Source: Methanomicrobium mobile BP
GTDB lineage: Archaea > Halobacteriota > Methanomicrobia > Methanomicrobiales > Methanomicrobiaceae
Direction of reading: 5' to 3'
NCBI RefSeq assembly: GCF_000711215.1
Contig: NZ_JOMF01000004.1
Span: 124,001-188,000 of the forward strand
Length of the DNA stretch: 64,000 nt
Position numbers and translations under genes: made by a program. Within the stretch, counting starts at the first letter, position 1. Every line of letters starts with the position of its first letter. Shown here in pieces: positions 45,279-54,769 of this stretch. The notes below the pieces were generated by a model. It saw only the letters and a program-made list of their open reading frames with translations. It was not told the origin of the DNA and did not search any database.

Positions 45279-46324
45279 TTTTGCATCACTATCTTACCCT
45301 TGTGTTTTGCATACTGTGCGTAGTCGAGGTAAATCTTGTCATTGAGCATTGTCTCAACCGAAGGTGCCGCTTTCCTGTCAATCTTGGTGAGGATAGCGTC
45401 CGTAACCGTGATATCGAATGCATCCGAACCCGAGCCGGAACCGTATGACGTGACAAATATTCTGTCTCCCGGTTTTGCGACATCGAGAACCGACGAAAGA
45501 CCGACGGGGACCGCACCCGAGTAGGTGTTTCCGAGACGCGGCGCACAGAGACCCTGCTTAATCTGCTCGGGCTTGAATCCGAGCATTGCCGCGACATTCC
45601 TCGGGAACTTCGCATTGGGCTGGTGGAAGATTGCGTAGTCGTAATCCGCCGGCTTTGTTCCCATCCTGTCCATCATGAGGTGAGCCGCGCCCTGAACATG
45701 CTTGAAGTATGCCGGCTCTCCCGAGAACCTTCCGCCGTGTCTCGGATATGCCTGACCCTCGCGTCTCCAGAAGTCGGGAGTATCGGTCGAATATGAACAT
45801 GTATCGTTAATCTCGGCAATCGGGTCGTCGTTTCCGATAACGAACGCCGCACCGCCTGCCGCCGCCGTATACTCCAGAGCATCGCTCGGTGCACCCTGTG
45901 CAACATCCGAACCGATGGCAACTCCGTATTTTATCATGCCGCTCTTGACAAGACCCATACAGGTCTGAATGCCTGCGGTTCCCGCCTTGCATGCAAATTC
46001 GTAATCGGCTGCCGTCATGACCGGCGTCGCACCGATAGCCTCTCCGACCGTAACCGAGGTCGGTTTGACCGCATACGGGTGCGACTCGCTGCCCACGTAG
46101 ATTGCGCCGATATCGGCGGGGTTGACATCGCGTCTTGCCAATGCATTTCTTGCCGCATTCACTGCAATAGTCAGTGAATCTTCATCCATATCCGGAACGG
46201 ATTTTTCAAATACTCCGAGTCCGTTGGATATCTCGGTGCCGTTTGCACCCCACACTTTCGCAATCTCATCCGCTTTTATACGGAATTGCGGGATGTAGGC
46301 GCCGTATGTAATAATTCCTACCAT
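45275..46324 (-). CDS. hydroxymethylglutaryl-CoA synthase
   Basis: Adds acetyl-CoA to acetoacetyl-CoA. With the start at [16 protein letters not shown] (46324) it has 349 residues; the catalytic Cys is C112 (YEFACKAGT), E80 lies in GSESHPYAV and the His in FHQPNAKFP. The frame is open 45 codons upstream, but that part overlaps the upstream regulator gene. The chosen ATG overlaps the regulator stop by seven bases (TCATGGTAG). Confidence 0.95.
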   Translation of the reverse strand: MVGIITYGAYIPQFRIKADEIAKVWGANGTEISNGLGVFEKSVPDMDEDSLTIAVNAARNALARRDVNPADIGAIYVGSESHPYAVKPTSVTVGEAIGATPVMTAADYEFACKAGTAGIQTCMGLVKSGMIKYGVAIGSDVAQGAPSDALEYTAAAGGAAFVIGNDDPIAEINDTCSYSTDTPDFWRREGQAYPRHGGRFSGEPAYFKHVQGAAHLMMDRMGTKPADYDYAIFHQPNAKFPRNVAAMLGFKPEQIKQGLCAPRLGNTYSGAVPVGLSSVLDVAKPGDRIFVTSYGSGSGSDAFDITVTDAILTKIDRKAAPSVETMLNDKIYLDYAQYAKHKGKIVMQK

Positions 46325-47028
46325 GATAATTCCCTTAGTGTTTTTACAATGTCGCCGACTTCCATCTCGGTCGTCAAAAGAGCAATCCTGTCGCGGGAAG
46401 CGAGTTCCGCAACCATCGGATGCAGTTTTTCGGGTGAAATTCCCTGAAGAATGACACACCTCGGCTTGAAAGGAGTCACGCGAATTGCTATCATAGGCGA
46501 TTTTCCTGTCGATACATTGGTAAAGATCAGTGCCCGTTCTGTACTCCAGCCGTAGATTTTGTTAAATTCCGCGGCTGACAACGAGACAATCGCGTTTAAA
46601 CTGTTGACTACGGTATAACCGTAGATCTGACAGTCCATTGACCCATTTACGAGCTTACAGCCCAGCTTATCGCAGAATTTCTTCAGCGCCAGCGGGGTGT
46701 CGTAATCGTGCATGTCGTAGATTACTTCGTCGTCAAAGTTACTGTAGAGGATATTGGCGTATTTATTCATGTAACGTCCGCCGTTCTCCTCGTCAATGGA
46801 TAAAATGGTTTCAACAATCTTTCCGACAACCGCGGTACCCGGACTTTTCCTTCGACCTCCTTCATAATCGGAGATGACCGAGGGCGAGAATCCGAGCTTC
46901 TCTGCCAGAACTCCGGGAGTGATGTTGAAGTTGATTCGCCATTTGCGAAGCGCATCACCCGGGGAATCTGAGAGCGTAATCTCTCCCGCCATCTTTTCGG
47001 CAAGACGGGTACGCAGTGCGGAATTCAT
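46318..47028 (-). CDS. XRE-type helix-turn-helix regulator of the mevalonate operon
   Basis: A 236-residue protein with an N-terminal Cro/C1-like helix-turn-helix ([20 protein letters not shown], about 38-57) and a larger C-terminal domain ([46 protein letters not shown]) of a kind found in archaeal regulators next to HMG-CoA synthase. Its stop overlaps that gene, so it probably controls lipid precursor supply. The ligand is unknown. Confidence 0.85.
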   Translation of the reverse strand: MNSALRTRLAEKMAGEITLSDSPGDALRKWRINFNITPGVLAEKLGFSPSVISDYEGGRRKSPGTAVVGKIVETILSIDEENGGRYMNKYANILYSNFDDEVIYDMHDYDTPLALKKFCDKLGCKLVNGSMDCQIYGYTVVNSLNAIVSLSAAEFNKIYGWSTERALIFTNVSTGKSPMIAIRVTPFKPRCVILQGISPEKLHPMVAELASRDRIALLTTEMEVGDIVKTLRELSW

Positions 47029-47263
47029 ACAATATTATGGTGTCCTTATATGTTATATAGATAACGAACAGTAATTCGTCATTTCACGAAACAACCCCGT
47101 CCCGCCGTGCCGCAAAAACGCCTCGGGAGAACCGGTTACACCAAAATACCCCCGTATATCGATAATCATAATCCCGTGAGATGACGACAAAATATGCATC
47201 GCCGTTGCCGCATAGCAGGATCAAAGAACTTATATGTTATGCCTATCAAGTAAGTTGTTACGT
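47029..47263. promoter_or_regulatory. divergent promoter region, regulator/ribK
   Basis: TTATATGTTAT occurs on the plus strand at about 47052-47062 and 47229-47240, near both start sites, and serves as TATA-type sequence for each. Just ahead of the ribK ATG, GTAA-GTTG-TTAC (47250-47261) is a short palindrome that could be bound by the RibK helix-turn-helix domain. The middle 150 bp hold no gene. Confidence 0.5.
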
Positions 47264-47932
47264 ATGATCAGTGCAGAAGATCTGATGTTCCTTAAAAAGA
47301 TCGGGCTTATGGGCGGATTTAACGGTCAGGTCGCCATATCCTCGCAGAAACTCGGCGATTCCCTGAATATGAGCGCAATGACCGTCTCCCGACGCCTAAA
47401 CGCTCTCGAAAAGGAGAATCTGATAGTGCGATCCGTAAGACCCGACGGTCAGTATGTCTCGATAACCTCAAGCGGCGAGGACACACTGAAGAAAGAATAC
47501 TCCGATTACAAAAAGATATTTGAGGATAATGCGGGTATTCTCAGAATCGACGGTGAAATCATAAGCGGTCTCGGGGAAGGAAGATACTACGTCAATATCC
47601 CGGGATACTCCTCGCAGTTTAAGGAGAAACTCGGAATCGACCCCTTCCCGGGAACGCTCAATATCAAGATATTCCCCGCCGCCATCGAGACCAGAAAGAA
47701 GGCGGAACTTCACGGATGGACCGATATCGACGGGTTTACCGCAGACGACAGGACGTTCGGAAGCGCAAAGTGCATTCCGTGCAGAATCGGCGGCTACAAA
47801 TGCGCAATCATAGTGCCGGGGCGCTCGCATTACCCCGAGGATATCCTTGAGATAATCTCGCAGGTGCATCTGCGCGACAAACTCAAACTCACCGACGGCA
47901 GTGTCGTGACCGTCGAGATTTGCATAAAATAA
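47264..47932 (+). CDS. ribK: CTP-dependent riboflavin kinase with N-terminal HTH (RbkR-like)
   Basis: Phosphorylates riboflavin to FMN using CTP, the archaeal solution. With the ATG at 47264 (MISAEDLMFLKKIG) it has 222 residues: a winged helix at 1-85 (SQKLGDSLNMSAMTVSRRLN) and the kinase domain from about 92 on, with GLGEGRYYVNIPGY, PFPGTLNIKI and HYPEDILEIISQVHLRDKL. The fused regulator-kinase form is known in archaea as a repressor of riboflavin genes. ribB follows in the same direction and ribL lies nearby. The frame is open ten codons earlier, inside the promoter. Confidence 0.93.
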   Translation: MISAEDLMFLKKIGLMGGFNGQVAISSQKLGDSLNMSAMTVSRRLNALEKENLIVRSVRPDGQYVSITSSGEDTLKKEYSDYKKIFEDNAGILRIDGEIISGLGEGRYYVNIPGYSSQFKEKLGIDPFPGTLNIKIFPAAIETRKKAELHGWTDIDGFTADDRTFGSAKCIPCRIGGYKCAIIVPGRSHYPEDILEIISQVHLRDKLKLTDGSVVTVEICIK

Positions 47933-48091
47933 CAGAGATTTAACCGAAAATTTATCGAAATTCAACCGAATATTTACCGAAATTCAACAGAAACTCAACA
48001 GAAACTCAACAGAAACTCAACCCAAATTCAACCCAAATTCAGGCAATTAATCCCGATACCCGATACTGACAACAGACAGGAAGAATAAGAT
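47933..48091. repeat. tandem repeat between ribK and ribB
   Basis: A run of related 11-17 bp units: TTCAACCGAA(T/A)ATTTA, then AACTCAACAGA three times and TTCAACCCAAA twice (47940-48045). No gene or hairpin. Confidence 0.8.
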
Positions 48092-48787
48092 ATGGATCCC
48101 GAAACATCAAAACTTGTTGAAAAGGCAATTGAAGAGCTGAAGAACGGCAGGTTCATCCTGCTCTACGATTTCGCCGACCGCGAAGGCGAGACCGACTTTG
48201 CAATCCGCTCGGATGCGGTAAATCCCCGCGACATACTGCGGATGCGAAAAGACGGCGGCGGGCTTATCTGCACCTCGATTCACTCGAAAGCTGCCGAACT
48301 CATGGGACTGCCGTTTGCAAGCGACGCCCTCAGGATGACAAAGATTGCCGAGCGCGAAGGCGACATTCCCTACGATAAGGAGAACCATTCCTCATTCTCG
48401 CTCTGGGTCAACCACTGCGACACCTATACGGGTATCCCCGACAACGACCGCGCCCTCACCGCAAACCGCCTTGCCGAGCACGTAAAACAGGCAATGGCGG
48501 GAACGCCGCTGGAGTTCAGGAGCGAGTTCAGGACGCCGGGGCACATGGCAACCCTTCGCGCAAACGACAAACTCCTCGACAAGAGGCGCGGACAGACCGA
48601 ACTCTCGATTGCACTTGCGCAGCTCGGCGGCTTTACCCCGTGCGTCACCATCTGCGAGATGCTCGACGACAACACGGGCAAGGCACTGACGAAAGCCGAC
48701 GCGGAAGCCTACGCAAAGAAGAACGGCTTTGTCTTCGTAGGCGGCAAAGAAGTCGTCGAATACTGGGAAGCACATAAGGTCTACTGA
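48092..48787 (+). CDS. ribB: 3,4-dihydroxy-2-butanone 4-phosphate synthase
   Basis: Converts ribulose 5-phosphate to the four-carbon precursor of riboflavin. The 231-residue protein shows LLYDFADREGETDF, DGGGLICTSI, HSSFSLWVNHCDTYTGIPDN and RTPGHMATLRA, all family features; archaeal form without a GTP cyclohydrolase domain. GGAAGAATAAGATATG gives a reasonable ribosome site. Follows ribK. Confidence 0.95.
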   Translation: MDPETSKLVEKAIEELKNGRFILLYDFADREGETDFAIRSDAVNPRDILRMRKDGGGLICTSIHSKAAELMGLPFASDALRMTKIAEREGDIPYDKENHSSFSLWVNHCDTYTGIPDNDRALTANRLAEHVKQAMAGTPLEFRSEFRTPGHMATLRANDKLLDKRRGQTELSIALAQLGGFTPCVTICEMLDDNTGKALTKADAEAYAKKNGFVFVGGKEVVEYWEAHKVY

Positions 48788-48927
48788 AAAGCGACCCGAT
48801 TTCACCCGTATTTTCACCTTCGTTCCGCCTTATTACCGCATTTCCCCACATTTTTTCCATCGGTTCCGCCGTATTTTTTGCCGCGACCCTAATCGGTTTT
48901 ATCATCAATCGCGGCATAATAATCAGT

Positions 48928-49644
48928 ATGCCGAGATCCCGTGACGACAGCGCAACGGAAGAGATGGTCTATGAGGGCATCCCCGTCAAAATCGTCCGAA
49001 AAAACGTCAAAAACCTGCGTATTTCGGTACACTCCGACTGTACGGTCAGGCTGACCATACCCAAAGGCTGTGACCCCCTCGACCTGCTCGAAAAAAAGCG
49101 CGACTGGATGCTCGACAAAATCGAGAACAACCGCAGCCTGCGGGAACGCTGCGAATCCAGATCCGACCGTATGCTGCTCTTCGGGAAAGAATTCGCCATG
49201 CAGCTTGACGCCGACCTGAAAAAAGGCTGCTATATAGACACCGAAACCATGACAATACACTACGCATCCGTGGCGGATTTCGGCAAATTCGTAAAAAAAG
49301 CACTTGAAGAGAGGATAGAGCAGCGCATCTGCATGATCTCCTCCGCCATGGGCGTATCGGACCATGTCGGAAACATAACAATAAGAAAGCAGAGATCGCG
49401 GTGGGCAAGCTGCTCGCATGTCAACAACTTCAACTTCAATATCCGCATGGCAGCGCTACCGCTGAAGTTCTTCGACTACATAATCGTCCACGAACTTGCG
49501 CATATCAGAGAAAAGAACCATTCCCCGCGTTTCTGGGCGATTGTCGCGAAACATTGCAGCAATTACATGATATGCAGGAAGCATCTGAAGGAATACTGGA
49601 TATTCTGCAACACAAACGTCTACTGGAAAGCGCTGATTGAATAA
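48928..49644 (+). CDS. YgjP/DUF45-type zinc metallopeptidase
   Basis: A 238-residue predicted metallopeptidase of the SprT/YgjP kind. The zinc site HELAH is at 188-192 with a further H198 (HIREKNHSPRFW), and RKQRSRWASCSHVNNFNFNI is the conserved segment ahead of it. Substrate unknown. It is the last plus-strand gene before the convergent ribL. Confidence 0.9.
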   Translation: MPRSRDDSATEEMVYEGIPVKIVRKNVKNLRISVHSDCTVRLTIPKGCDPLDLLEKKRDWMLDKIENNRSLRERCESRSDRMLLFGKEFAMQLDADLKKGCYIDTETMTIHYASVADFGKFVKKALEERIEQRICMISSAMGVSDHVGNITIRKQRSRWASCSHVNNFNFNIRMAALPLKFFDYIIVHELAHIREKNHSPRFWAIVAKHCSNYMICRKHLKEYWIFCNTNVYWKALIE

Positions 49645-49708
49645 AAAATCAAAAAAAATCAATAAAAAAATAAAAAAATAAAACCAATATTAACCTGTTT
49701 TCTCGTAT

Positions 49709-50245
49709 TTACGCCTTTTGAGCGGGATCGCCGCCGTCCTGTTTCATGAAACCCGGGCATCTCTCCTTCAGGATATTGTTCATGATTTCGCGCGAACTCG
49801 AGAAGCCGTCGCCCTCGAAAGCGCCTATCTTAACCACGTCCGCACGAAGTCCGCGCTTTTTCAGATCGACCTTCAGCTTTTCGATATCGAAATACTGGTT
49901 GAAGCCGATTGTGATGATATCGGGGTCAATCTCCTCGATAAGTCTGAACATATCGCCGACATTGCCGAGATGCGCATAATCGACCGTCTTCAGAGCGCCG
50001 ACCATGAACACACGCTGATGCTCGGGCACGACCGGCTTGGGCTTGTGCTTAACGTTGGCATCCCGCGCCACAATCACGTGGAGCTCGTCGCCCAGCTTCT
50101 TCGATTCCGTCAGATAATAGATATGGCCCTGATGCAGAATATCGAAGGTGCCGGTCGCGACCACCTTCACGGGCTTTCCTGGTTTTGAGACTTTTCCTTG
50201 ATTTTCAGGATCTTTCTCCCCCGCATTCGCCCCGCAGCACCCCAT
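49709..50245 (-). CDS. ribL: archaeal FAD synthetase
   Basis: Transfers AMP to FMN to make FAD; a nucleotidyltransferase of the cytidylyltransferase family. With the ATG at 50245 it has 178 residues: after a ~25-residue Cys/Gly/Lys N-terminus the motif GTFDILHQGHIYYL (HxGH, 38-41), then RDANVKHKPKPVVPEHQR and the late DGFSSSREIMNNI. The start overlaps the stop of the JAMM gene by one base (TGATG); an ATG 18 codons upstream lies inside that gene. Close to ribK and ribB. Confidence 0.9.
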   Translation of the reverse strand: MGCCGANAGEKDPENQGKVSKPGKPVKVVATGTFDILHQGHIYYLTESKKLGDELHVIVARDANVKHKPKPVVPEHQRVFMVGALKTVDYAHLGNVGDMFRLIEEIDPDIITIGFNQYFDIEKLKVDLKKRGLRADVVKIGAFEGDGFSSSREIMNNILKERCPGFMKQDGGDPAQKA

Positions 50246-50616
50246 CAGTCGACGACCTCCATCTCGTAGGGCTCGCCGTTGGCACGAAATGCCCGCCACG
50301 TATTTTCATTGTATGGCGTGCCTATGATAATGTGGTAACGTCCGATCTTGGGAAACATCTTCAGGTCGGCATCGGACGGACGGACAAGACCGCAGGGATG
50401 CGAGTGGGCACTGCCCGCCGTGTCCGTCGAAAGCGGCATCATGTCAATGCTGAAACTGGCACTGTTCTCGTTCGAATACGTCCCGGGCGCCAGCTCAAGC
50501 TCCTCGATAATACCGTCCTTCGCCTTTAAAATCGCCAGAAACTCATTCGGATGCTCTGCCTTTCCCAGCGCAAAGAGCATCTCAAGAAGTTCGCGTCTAA
50601 TCTTCATCTCGGGCAT
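50245..50616 (-). CDS. JAMM/MPN metalloprotease domain protein
   Basis: A 123-residue stand-alone JAMM protein, probably a zinc isopeptidase acting on ubiquitin-like modifiers or a sulfur-carrier processing enzyme. The motif is complete: E25 (NEFLAIL), H71-S-H73-P (AHSHPCGL) and S81-x-x-D84. The start MPEMKIRREL (50616) is chosen over an upstream frame reaching 50856 because the added residues overlap the promoter of the divergent uspA gene. Coupled to ribL by a one-base overlap. Confidence 0.88.
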   Translation of the reverse strand: MPEMKIRRELLEMLFALGKAEHPNEFLAILKAKDGIIEELELAPGTYSNENSASFSIDMMPLSTDTAGSAHSHPCGLVRPSDADLKMFPKIGRYHIIIGTPYNENTWRAFRANGEPYEMEVVD

Positions 50617-50745
50617 GTGATGATATATGTTTACATCCTTTACAGATAATTCTTTCACAATCCGACATTGAACACGCACGATTCGCAATGCCGTTCGATA
50701 ACCGTTCGATAATATTAATGCCGCCGGGTAGCGATATAACAGATT

Positions 50746-51192
50746 ATGTATTCCAGAATAGTTGTTGCAATGGACGGTTCCGAACAGTCCTACAAAGCAC
50801 TCCGAAAAGGTCTCGAACTTGCATCCCTTACCGGCGCAAAGGTCTACGGGCTGCACGCCGCAAGTCCCGGGCTTTACAGTTCCTCATTCGTCGGCGACGA
50901 CGTTGACGCGGCAGATCCCTCGATAAACAGGGTAAGTGCAATGAAACAGAAAGAGATTAACGGGATCCTCGACAAAGGGGCGGAGATTTCCAAAGAATAC
51001 TCCTGCGAGTCTGAGTTTGCCGTGGAATACGGCGACCCGAGAGACGAGATCATCGACTATGCCGAAAAAATTGACGCAGACCTCATAATCGCGGGCTCGA
51101 AAGGCAAGAATCTCCCCAAGAGAATCCTTCTCGGCAGTGTCAGCTCCGCGGTCGTGACAGGAAGCAAAATCTCAGTCCTTGTCGTCAAATAA
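50746..51192 (+). CDS. universal stress protein
   Basis: A 148-residue UspA-type protein: starts MYSRIVVAMDGSEQSYKALR, and carries the ATP-binding G-2x-G-9x-G-like GSKGKNLPKRILLGSVSSAV near the end. Role in stress is inferred. Divergent from the JAMM-ribL pair. Confidence 0.95.
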   Translation: MYSRIVVAMDGSEQSYKALRKGLELASLTGAKVYGLHAASPGLYSSSFVGDDVDAADPSINRVSAMKQKEINGILDKGAEISKEYSCESEFAVEYGDPRDEIIDYAEKIDADLIIAGSKGKNLPKRILLGSVSSAVVTGSKISVLVVK

Positions 51193-51245
51193 AGTCCAAA
51201 ACAGTCCTAAAACTGCCCTAAAACAGCCCTATAACAGTTCGGAAA
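51187..51245. repeat. repeat at the end of uspA
   Basis: Units of CCCTAAAACAG and variants (GTCCAAAACAGTCCTAAAACTG, CCCTATAACAG) stand in four imperfect copies right after the uspA stop. Confidence 0.7.
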
Positions 51246-51280
51246 GAATTACGAAAAGAGTCGGGCGGGGGATTGCCGAC

Positions 51281-52741
51281 TCAGAACTCTCCGTCCTGAT
51301 CGAAACTCCTGTTGTAACGAAGCGCAAGCTCCGCCTTATAGAGTTCCTTGCCCAGATATGCCGCGTGACTCATGAGAGAAACGCGGTCATCCTTCAGCAG
51401 AGCCTCAAAGATATCATACCAGTTTTTGCCCTTGAAGGCACAGCCTTTGTGAACCGCGACAATCAGACCGTCCTCGATGCAGATGCGGACATTCCCTCGC
51501 GGGTCATAAGTCAGGTCGCCGTCGGGGTCGCCTTCGGGGACGATGACGCTGCGCTCATACTCCGGTGGCGGCGTTATCCTGCGGCGTTTCTCCTTTATCT
51601 TAAAGAGACCGAGTCCCAGATCCTTCGGATAGGGGCGGTCGGTCATGAGGGTCATCATATCGACGGCACGCCTCATCTCGGCGACGCTGCCGAAAGTCTT
51701 GTCCGAATGCTCGCTCGTGAAGATGACCGAAGCCCCCGCCTCCTTTGCAATCCCCGCAAGAAGTGCGTTGACGCCCACCGAATCGACGTCTATAAGCTCG
51801 GTCACGTTGCCGGCGCCGAAGAAGAGCGGGCAGTCAATACCGCCCTCGCGGGCATGAAGGCACTCCGCCGCGGACTCCGTAAGACCGCTTCCAACGGGCT
51901 GAATGAGAGTATCGGCGATAATCTTTCGTATTCCCGCATGTCTTGCCGCGGCTATGTTCTCGCTAAGCGGCCTGTCATGCGGCACTATGACGGCGGCAAG
52001 GTCGCGGGCGGCAACGGCACCCGCGGTCTCCCCCATGTTGCCGTCGTGAAGCGAGAGCACGATATCGGCATACGGCAGCGCCGCCTTAATCAGCGCGGGG
52101 TTTTGGGTATCGACCGAAAAGAGCGTGCGCGGGTGGCTGCCGCGAATGGACTCAAGGCTCTCGAAGGTGCGCACGACATCCTCCGGCGCGGCGTCGAAAC
52201 CGAAACCCAGATCGACGATATCCGCGCCGCTCTCGATAAAGCGCTTCGCCTTCGCGATGAGAACGGACGCCGCGGGTTTATGCGCATCCATGATCTCCGC
52301 CAGAACCTTCATTCGCGAGCCGCCGCCGAACTTCACCCCCCTTATCTCGAAATCGAAATCGGCATTCTCCTCAAGGGATTTCAGCTTTGAGAGCGCATCC
52401 GCCTTCTTTGATTCCTCGAAGAGCTCGTCGGCGGGCACCGTCTTGGAGAGCGTGACACTGCCCGACTCCAGCTTTGAGAGGACCATTCCGAGATCCGCGG
52501 CATGGCGCGGTCCCATGAAAATCGGCACCCCGCACTCCTTTTCCGCGCCCGAAAAATCCGCCGTGCACATCCCCGAGACCAGAACCATATCGCACGGATT
52601 CGCCTCGATAAGCTTTTTCAGCGCCTCCGGCGTGATAAACGCGGCTATCTTCCCCGACACCCCGATGACCGTATCAAAGCCCTTTGACGATTCGCGCACG
52701 ATTGGATAGGCAAGTGTTCCCGTCGCGAGAAGTATTCTCAT
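51281..52741 (-). CDS. dihydropteroate synthase-related protein
   Basis: A 486-residue archaeal protein with a DHPS-like TIM barrel in the middle (about 150-390): VLIAKAKRFIESGADIVDLG is the pterin-binding signature, and LFSVDTQNPALIKAAL and GSGLTESAAECLHAREGG follow. The N-terminal 130 residues (LLATGTLAYPIVRESSKGFD) and a C-terminal domain are specific to this archaeal family. A role in methanopterin synthesis is plausible but not shown by the sequence. Convergent with uspA, divergent from the PHP gene. Confidence 0.85.
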   Translation of the reverse strand: MRILLATGTLAYPIVRESSKGFDTVIGVSGKIAAFITPEALKKLIEANPCDMVLVSGMCTADFSGAEKECGVPIFMGPRHAADLGMVLSKLESGSVTLSKTVPADELFEESKKADALSKLKSLEENADFDFEIRGVKFGGGSRMKVLAEIMDAHKPAASVLIAKAKRFIESGADIVDLGFGFDAAPEDVVRTFESLESIRGSHPRTLFSVDTQNPALIKAALPYADIVLSLHDGNMGETAGAVAARDLAAVIVPHDRPLSENIAAARHAGIRKIIADTLIQPVGSGLTESAAECLHAREGGIDCPLFFGAGNVTELIDVDSVGVNALLAGIAKEAGASVIFTSEHSDKTFGSVAEMRRAVDMMTLMTDRPYPKDLGLGLFKIKEKRRRITPPPEYERSVIVPEGDPDGDLTYDPRGNVRICIEDGLIVAVHKGCAFKGKNWYDIFEALLKDDRVSLMSHAAYLGKELYKAELALRYNRSFDQDGEF

Positions 52742-52785
52742 ATGCTTGAATTAATATCCGATAGAAGAAAAATACTACTGATTCG

Positions 52786-53469
52786 ATGTTGAAGTGCGAC
52801 CTTCATGTCCACACCAACTACTCAAGCGACGGCGAGAGCAGAGTAGAGGACATAATAGACAGAGCAATAAAAATAGGGCTTGATGCCGTGGCAATCGTCG
52901 ACCACGACACCGTAGAGGGCGCGGCATACGCCGTTGAATACGTGAAGTCCAATAATCTCGATATCGTTGTGATACCCGGCATTGAGGTCTCCACAAAGCA
53001 GGGGCACCTTCTGGTAATGGGCGTAACGCAGGCCCTGCCGCCGAAAGAGGACTTCTTTGAGACCGCAAAACGCGGACGCGAGATGGGCGGGCTGCTCATC
53101 CTTCCGCACCCGTATCACCAGTTCAGGCACGGCGTCGCCATCCGCCTCAGAAACGCCTTCGAAGCCGTGGATGCGGTTGAATCCTTCAACAGCCGCTACA
53201 TTGTCGGCTCGGCAAACAAAAAAGCGGGCAGAAAAGCGGACTTCTTCGGCAAGCCCTGTGTCGCCGGCAGCGACGCCCACAACTACAGATATGTCGGCTA
53301 CGGCGTTACGCTCATTGACGCGGAGAAGAACCTGAACTCGATTCTGAACGCAATCCGCGAGGGAAAGACGACGCCGACGGGCAAGATGACACCCATACGT
53401 GCATATGCACGCCAGTCGCTCAAGAATACCAAGCGGAAGATCATGCGCAGGGTTCACAGAAGGGACTGA
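52786..53469 (+). CDS. PHP-domain phosphoesterase
   Basis: A 227-residue metal-dependent phosphoesterase of the PHP family: CDLHVHTNYSSDGESRVEDI, VDHDTVEGA, VIPGIEVST, ILPHPYHQFRHG and VAGSDAHNYRYVGYG hold the expected metal ligands. Resembles archaeal TrpH-like enzymes; substrate unknown. truA starts 31 bp downstream. Confidence 0.93.
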   Translation: MLKCDLHVHTNYSSDGESRVEDIIDRAIKIGLDAVAIVDHDTVEGAAYAVEYVKSNNLDIVVIPGIEVSTKQGHLLVMGVTQALPPKEDFFETAKRGREMGGLLILPHPYHQFRHGVAIRLRNAFEAVDAVESFNSRYIVGSANKKAGRKADFFGKPCVAGSDAHNYRYVGYGVTLIDAEKNLNSILNAIREGKTTPTGKMTPIRAYARQSLKNTKRKIMRRVHRRD

Positions 53470-53500
53470 CGGCAAAGGGCAAAGGAACAAAAACGGCAAA

Positions 53501-54316
53501 ATGCGGCTTGCTTTCAGGGTATCATATATCGGCACGGATTTCGCGGGATCACAGCAGCAGCCCGGCGAGAGAACGGTCTGCGGCGAGATACTCGACGCAA
53601 TCCGCGGTCTTAATCTCATATCCGACGCCGCGGACGATGCCTGCGCACATTTCAGGTTCTCGGGACGCACCGACCGCGGCGTCAGCGCAAGACACCAGAT
53701 TGCCGCGTTTGACACCGACTTTCCCGAACGTGCGATCTCAAAGATAAACCAGAAACTGCCCGCCGACATTACCTTTACGGGCTATGCGGAGGTGGACGCG
53801 GATTTCAACCCGCGATATGCCGTAAAAACGCGAACTTACAGATATTACTTCCCGATTATCGCCGAAGGCGAATACGACCTCAAAGCCATGCGGGATTGCG
53901 CCGCACTTTTCGCGGGGGAACACGATTTCACGGCATTCTCGCGGAGTTCCGAGCGAAGCCCCGTCCGTGAGGTCATCTCCTCGGAGATATCCGCGGACGC
54001 CGACGGCGGATTCCTCGTCTATGAAATTCGCGGTTATTCTTTCGTCTGGAACCAGGTCAGATGCATAGCCTTTGCGCTCGATGCCGCAGGGCGCGGAGAT
54101 TTAAGCGTCGCCGACGTAAAACTCGCACTCGAAGACCCGGAAAAATTCGGCAGGCGTTTTCCCGCCGCACAACCCGAAGGACTCATACTCTGGGATACGG
54201 AATGCGGCATTGAATTTACCCCGATGCCGGAGAACAAAAAAAGCACTTTGCTCGCAGGCAGTCTCATACGCCGATATTCCCGGCTCAAAAAGACAGCGGA
54301 AATCTGGAATAAATGA
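53501..54316 (+). CDS. truA: tRNA pseudouridine(38-40) synthase
   Basis: Isomerises uridines in the anticodon stem-loop. With the start at MRLAFRVSYIGTDFAGSQQQ (53501) the protein has 271 residues and catalytic D58 in FSGRTDRGVSA; RTYRYYFP, FAGEHDFTAFS and FVWNQVRCIAFAL are family features. The frame is open 34 codons upstream across the end of the PHP gene; I reject that part. Cotranscribed with the PHP gene. Confidence 0.94.
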   Translation: MRLAFRVSYIGTDFAGSQQQPGERTVCGEILDAIRGLNLISDAADDACAHFRFSGRTDRGVSARHQIAAFDTDFPERAISKINQKLPADITFTGYAEVDADFNPRYAVKTRTYRYYFPIIAEGEYDLKAMRDCAALFAGEHDFTAFSRSSERSPVREVISSEISADADGGFLVYEIRGYSFVWNQVRCIAFALDAAGRGDLSVADVKLALEDPEKFGRRFPAAQPEGLILWDTECGIEFTPMPENKKSTLLAGSLIRRYSRLKKTAEIWNK

Positions 54317-54368
54317 CATGAGGCATTATTTTCCGAATATTATATTTTGCTTTTTTGCCGCATGAGGA

Positions 54369-54547
54369 CACTATATATAATTTGATTCAGTCATATTAGA
54401 AGTACGGACTCTCTGTGACAGCCGCCACCCGTCACAGCCGTCACGGGATTTATCCGGCGGGTGCGGCAGGGGGCAGGGAGTCATACCAAAACGGCTTAAA
54501 CATAAGTCGATGCAAAGAATCCGAACACATACACGGGAGGAGAAAAA
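54369..54547 (+). promoter_or_regulatory. promoter and structured leader of a 73-residue protein
   Basis: A TATA box (CTATATATAATTTGA) at about 54370-54384 predicts a start near 54403 and a leader of about 145 bases. The leader holds a GC-rich stem: CCGCCACCCGTC near 54423 pairs with GGCGGGTGCGG near 54456 with one bulge, with CCGT/CGGG inside. GGGAGGAG ends just ahead of the ATG. A long leader before a very small gene suggests RNA-level control. Confidence 0.45.
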
Positions 54548-54769
54548 ATGAAAACCCAATCAAAGAAAGAAGTCGCCGTAAGCCTCTGGGATATGGCAGA
54601 CAAGATAATCAAAGAAGGCGACTACGATGTCATAAACGTCAGGAAAGCACAGTTCATCGACGCCGTCAAAGCGGCTTCGGCATTATCCCCCGCCGAGAAA
54701 GAAGAGATCCTAGAGATCTTTCAGACAGCGGGCGCCGCCGAGGTCAAAAAACACCTCGAAGAACTGTGA
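54548..54769 (+). CDS. small alpha-helical acidic/basic protein
   Basis: A 73-residue protein with a strong ribosome site (GGGAGGAGAAAAAATG). Predicted all-helical: VSLWDMADKIIKEGDYDVIN, then KAASALSPAEKEEILEIFQT. No cysteine or membrane segment, and no family recognised. High confidence as a gene, none as to function. A promoter and structured leader precede it. Confidence 0.75.
   Translation: MKTQSKKEVAVSLWDMADKIIKEGDYDVINVRKAQFIDAVKAASALSPAEKEEILEIFQTAGAAEVKKHLEEL

Noticed and set aside
47029-47263. FMN riboswitch ahead of ribK
   Set aside because: No FMN aptamer consensus, and the predicted transcript starts almost at the ATG; protein control by the HTH domain is more likely.
53399-53500. 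N-terminal extension of TruA by 34 codons
   Set aside because: It overlaps the end of the PHP gene in another frame and lacks family similarity; the ATG at 53501 gives the normal TruA start.
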